NCBI GenBank assembly: GCA_012960245.1
Contig: DUBO01000014.1
Span: 4,376 to 40,734, forward strand
DNA length: 36,359 nt
Reading direction: 5' to 3'
Source of the DNA: Candidatus Binatota bacterium
GTDB taxonomy: Bacteria > Desulfobacterota > Binatia > UBA1149
Below, one piece after another: positions 33,888-36,359 of the stretch. The notes beneath the pieces were generated by a model. That model saw only the letters and a list, made by a program, of their open reading frames with translations. It ran no database searches and had not been told where the DNA came from. How positions within the stretch are numbered: the stretch's first letter is position 1; each line of letters starts with the position of its first letter. Position numbers and translations under genes: made by a program.

Positions 33888-34581
33888 CACGGCAAGCGCC
33901 GCCGCGAACCCCGCGCGCGTAGCTCGTGCCGGCAGCGTTTATGAAAGTACCACTGTTGCCGAAGTTCTTACCCCAGCCAACGTCGCGGATACCGCTGGGC
34001 CCATAGGCACCCGAGGTGGACGACCAGTAGCCCGACGACGCGGTCGGGCCGAAGACCGGATCGATGCAGGGGGGCGAGCCCTCGTGACTGCAATCAACGA
34101 GAGTCTTGAGCTGGCCTATGGTCGGCAGCTGCCAGTCGCAGACCCCGGCCAGGCAGGCTCCGCGAGTGCCGTTAAGTCGACCGAGAAAATCGAGGAACAC
34201 GGCGCCGTCGCCCGGCGTGCCACCACGGTCACAACTGCCGTCTTTATCAAGGTCCCGGCACCAGTCGTAGGTATTGTTAACGTGGTGGGTATCGTCGCAG
34301 CTTCGCGCGGGCTCGTTTGCGGTAAGAGACTTCGAGTCACAGAACACAGCGGTGCCCAGCTCGCCGGTTTTCTTTTCCCACAACAGGCCGGTCGAATGAT
34401 CGGCCACGGTACCGTCGCCGCAGTCCTCGAAGCCAACGGTCGTTGCCCCCGCAACCGCCTTCCCCTCGGATCGCTTATGGTCACACAACCCGCAGGCCGC
34501 CAACAACATCGCCGAGCCCGTGACGGCCAGCAGCGCTAGAGGCCTCAGCAAAGCTCGCTCTCTCTTTTCATGTTCATCCAC
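33871..34581 (-). CDS. DUF1566-domain lipoprotein
   Basis: About 236 residues from GTG at 34581. An in-frame ATG at 34617 would give 12 more residues and a longer overlap with the upstream gene. The start ends in a lipobox (SAMLLAACG, lipidated Cys near 30). The DUF1566 (Lcl C-terminal, PF07603) signatures follow: DCGDGTVADHSTGLLWEKK, DWCRDLDKDG, the WQLPTIGQLKTLVD segment, SGYWSSTSGAYG and a Cys-containing RGVRGGACRVSR end. The domain is often found in lipoproteins and surface proteins of Deltaproteobacteria-like lineages; its function is not established. It overlaps the stop of the upstream secreted hydrolase-like gene by 8 nt and is probably cotranscribed. Confidence 0.85.
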   Translation of the reverse strand: MDEHEKRERALLRPLALLAVTGSAMLLAACGLCDHKRSEGKAVAGATTVGFEDCGDGTVADHSTGLLWEKKTGELGTAVFCDSKSLTANEPARSCDDTHHVNNTYDWCRDLDKDGSCDRGGTPGDGAVFLDFLGRLNGTRGACLAGVCDWQLPTIGQLKTLVDCSHEGSPPCIDPVFGPTASSGYWSSTSGAYGPSGIRDVGWGKNFGNSGTFINAAGTSYARGVRGGACRVSRSR

Positions 34582-36169
34582 AGACCAAAGGACTACACGG
34601 CATGTCGCAGGACACAAGTCCCACGCTGCACTGGGCCATGCGCAGCGCGTCGCTTATGGTGCAAGCGTTGTCCTGCGTCCCCGGCGGATTGACGTCGCAG
34701 CGGTCAAAAGCCGCTATCGAAGCGCAGCCGCGCAAGCCCACCGAATACTGGGCCACTATCATCGCGTCGATCACGTTGATCGAGCCGTCGGCGGTAACAT
34801 CACCGCAGCTGGCCTGCCCCAGGCACAGGCCGGCCGAACACTGGTCTCCCGAAGTTCCCGGGTCACCGTCATCGCAGGCCGCGTTGTTGTCCGGGTGCGC
34901 ACAGGTACCCACCCCGTCGCAGAAATCATCAGTGCAGGGATTGCCGTCGTCGGCGCAGACGGCGTTGTTGGCCGAGTGCGTGCAGAGATTGCCGTTGTTG
35001 CAGGCGTCGGTGGTGCAGGGGTCTCCGTCATCGCAGTCAGCCGTGGTCGCGCAGGCAGTGACCTGTCCCATCAAGGCTATGTAGGCCATCTTCTGGTCGT
35101 AGTGGTCACTGTTTTCCATCAGCATGGGACAGAAAGCCATCGAGTGCCCCGAAAACATCGTGCCGTAGTTGGCGCTGCACAAATCTTCGTCCTGGCACCA
35201 GAAGCCCAAGTAGTCGAAGTCAAAGGCCAGGTTATTGCCGTCGCCGCACCACTCAACGGCCGTGTTCCGCGCACCCGCCGAGTGATAGCCGACTGCGCCG
35301 TCGTTGTGCCAGGGCAACAGGAACCACCCGGCGTCGAGCACGAGCTGGTCGCTGCCGCTGACCTGGTCGAGAAAGCCGCCTACGTGGCGCACCGGTACCC
35401 CGCGGGTGTTGTTGTGGTCATAGAGCGAGCGAGACTGGGTCGGGCCGATCTGCGAAGAAAGATCACAGCCGAACAGGTCGGCCACCGCGCCCCAGTCAGA
35501 CAGCGCGCTGCCGCCGCCGTTGCCCGCTGACGTTCGAACCTCGAGGATGTTCCAGTCCAGGACCTCCTGGCAGCTGCCTCCGTCGCAAACCGTGGTGGTA
35601 GAGGCCAGCTGGTCGAGCGTGTAGCCCACCACGTTGTCGCCGTTGGAAAAATTGTAGATCACACAGCTGTTGCTGCCCGTGCAACACGCGTCGAGGTAAC
35701 GGACAAGTGTCTTCGCTGCTATTTGCGTGCCCATAATGTCGGTCTGCACAGCGCGCACGTCGACCGACAGCGCGTTGGCGATACCGCTCACGTCGGCCAC
35801 CGCGTCGGGTTCGTCGGCGTAGTCCCACTTGGTCGAGCACATTCCACCGACGTGCATAAACGCAATCTGTCCCGAATTTTGAGCGCACTCGAAATCTCCG
35901 AGGCAGACAGGCCGGTAGTCGTCGCAGCAGTTGCCCGCTAACTCACAACCAGACTGGCAGGAACAAGTGCCATCATCACCAAGGCCACCACACAAGCTGT
36001 CCAGCCCCTCGGAAGGCAGCGCCTCGCAGCGCCCGGCGTTACCGCTGCCTATCAGCCCGGCCTGCGTTTGAACCGGCCCTGCAGCCATGACCACCGCCAT
36101 CAGCATAAACGCCGCCAATGAGACCAAGGCCTGCTTTCCACCCCTGGTCGAGAGTTCTTTTCCCTGCAT
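34574..36169 (-). CDS. Secreted somatomedin-B / hydrolase-like / dockerin protein
   Basis: 531 residues. Signal peptide (about 1-38). A somatomedin-B-like domain spans about 56-90, with CSCQSGCELAGNCCDDYRPVC spacing. A middle domain (about 100-370) resembles an alpha/beta-hydrolase or lipase: QIAFMHVGGMCSTKWD, AKTLVRYLD, then VIYNFSNGDNVVGY, where S175 stands at the nucleophile-elbow position but the motif is NFSNGD rather than GxSxG. His candidates are H288 and H296. Two Cys-rich DDGxxCTxDxC units (about 378-425) come next. A type-I-dockerin-like pair follows (GDVTADGSINVIDAMIVAQ near 457-475 and DVNPP...CTISDALRMAQ near 492-513), with Ca-binding Asp positions. No cohesin lies in the window. 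It is probably extracellular. Confidence 0.8.
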   Translation of the reverse strand: MQGKELSTRGGKQALVSLAAFMLMAVVMAAGPVQTQAGLIGSGNAGRCEALPSEGLDSLCGGLGDDGTCSCQSGCELAGNCCDDYRPVCLGDFECAQNSGQIAFMHVGGMCSTKWDYADEPDAVADVSGIANALSVDVRAVQTDIMGTQIAAKTLVRYLDACCTGSNSCVIYNFSNGDNVVGYTLDQLASTTTVCDGGSCQEVLDWNILEVRTSAGNGGGSALSDWGAVADLFGCDLSSQIGPTQSRSLYDHNNTRGVPVRHVGGFLDQVSGSDQLVLDAGWFLLPWHNDGAVGYHSAGARNTAVEWCGDGNNLAFDFDYLGFWCQDEDLCSANYGTMFSGHSMAFCPMLMENSDHYDQKMAYIALMGQVTACATTADCDDGDPCTTDACNNGNLCTHSANNAVCADDGNPCTDDFCDGVGTCAHPDNNAACDDGDPGTSGDQCSAGLCLGQASCGDVTADGSINVIDAMIVAQYSVGLRGCASIAAFDRCDVNPPGTQDNACTISDALRMAQCSVGLVSCDMPCSPLVCG

Positions 36170-36359
36170 TACCCCTGTCTCTTTTTCACGCGGGCCCCGA
36201 CGCGTGCCACGACCATAACAAGAATGCTGGCCGCCTGTCTACAGCGGCTCGAAAGTAAACGCCCGAATGGCAATTAAACCTCGTCTCCCCCCCGCATGGG
36301 TGTGAAACTGGCGACAAATACGCCCTGTAGAGCTGGCGGAGAGGGTGGGTGAGGATTCC
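36170..36359. other. Upstream region of the somatomedin-B/dockerin gene
   Basis: 190 nt to the window edge without a gene. On the minus strand TAGACA (36241-36236), then TTATGG after 17 nt (36218-36213), is a possible promoter. Dyad site F lies upstream of it. Confidence 0.4.
36287..36302. promoter_or_regulatory. C/G-tract dyad, site F
   Basis: CCCCCCC (36287-36293), GCAT, GGG (36298-36300), TG. It is 118 nt upstream of the minus-strand ATG at 36169. The G arm is the shortest of the six sites. No T-tail. Confidence 0.35.

Noticed and set aside
34520..35530. 336-residue plus-strand frame rich in Val, Ala and Arg
   Set aside because: It is antisense to the somatomedin-B/dockerin gene; the repetitive look mirrors the Cys-rich repeats on the other strand.
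1..36359. tRNA, rRNA, IS elements, integrases or phage genes
   Set aside because: No cloverleaf with conserved arms, no rRNA-like stretch and no transposase or integrase motif was found on reading both strands.

Overview
The window is GC-rich, densely coded DNA from a Gram-negative bacterium with a true outer membrane: it carries a TonB-dependent receptor, an OprP/OprO-type porin, HflK/HflC, an RND-superfamily exporter and a LolA-like protein. Several very long secreted proteins carry Cys-rich CGDG...CDDGN repeats (DUF4215 / Myxococcus-type), and a dockerin and a somatomedin-B-like module are also present. That mix, with an alpha-methylacyl-CoA racemase and an apparent selenoprotein, fits an uncultured lineage near Myxococcota, Desulfobacterota or Binatota. 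No rRNA, tRNA, IS element, phage gene or CRISPR array was seen, so placement is inference.

Layout. 1-700: a small secreted protein with a strong terminator. 737-4435 (minus): an aldehyde dehydrogenase behind a CHASE/PAS histidine kinase. 4799-10404 (plus): a tight four-gene operon of two periplasmic binding proteins, a TonB-dependent receptor and a membrane histidine kinase, with no ABC permease or ATPase. 10456-14244 (minus): a 1262-residue DUF4215 protein. 14504-15643 (plus): alpha-methylacyl-CoA racemase. 15666-17059 (minus): a HAD phosphatase, an ArsC-family protein whose catalytic Cys codon is an in-frame TGA, and a small membrane protein. 17071-19581 (minus): a secreted beta-helix-like protein. 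19721-21654 (minus): hflK-hflC. 21761-25778: an RND exporter convergent with a LolA-like protein and an alkaline-ceramidase-family enzyme. 25836-28254: an XRE regulator, a phosphate-selective-type porin and a small membrane protein. 28470-33887 (plus): a lipoprotein, a 956-residue secreted protein and a GT-C-like membrane protein. 33871-36169 (minus): a DUF1566 lipoprotein and a secreted somatomedin-B/hydrolase-like/dockerin protein.

The strongest unusual signal is at 16375-16728. The frame encodes a complete ArsC-family protein if TGA at 16693-16695 is read as selenocysteine. The flanking residues match the ArsC active-site loop on both sides of the stop. A bacterial-SECIS-like hairpin follows at the right distance.

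A second signal is a set of C-tract/G-tract dyads (C5-8, 3-8 nt, G3-7) in front of six genes, all coding for secreted or outer-membrane proteins. They have no U-tail, so they are not ordinary terminators. They could be operators or phase-variable homopolymer switches.
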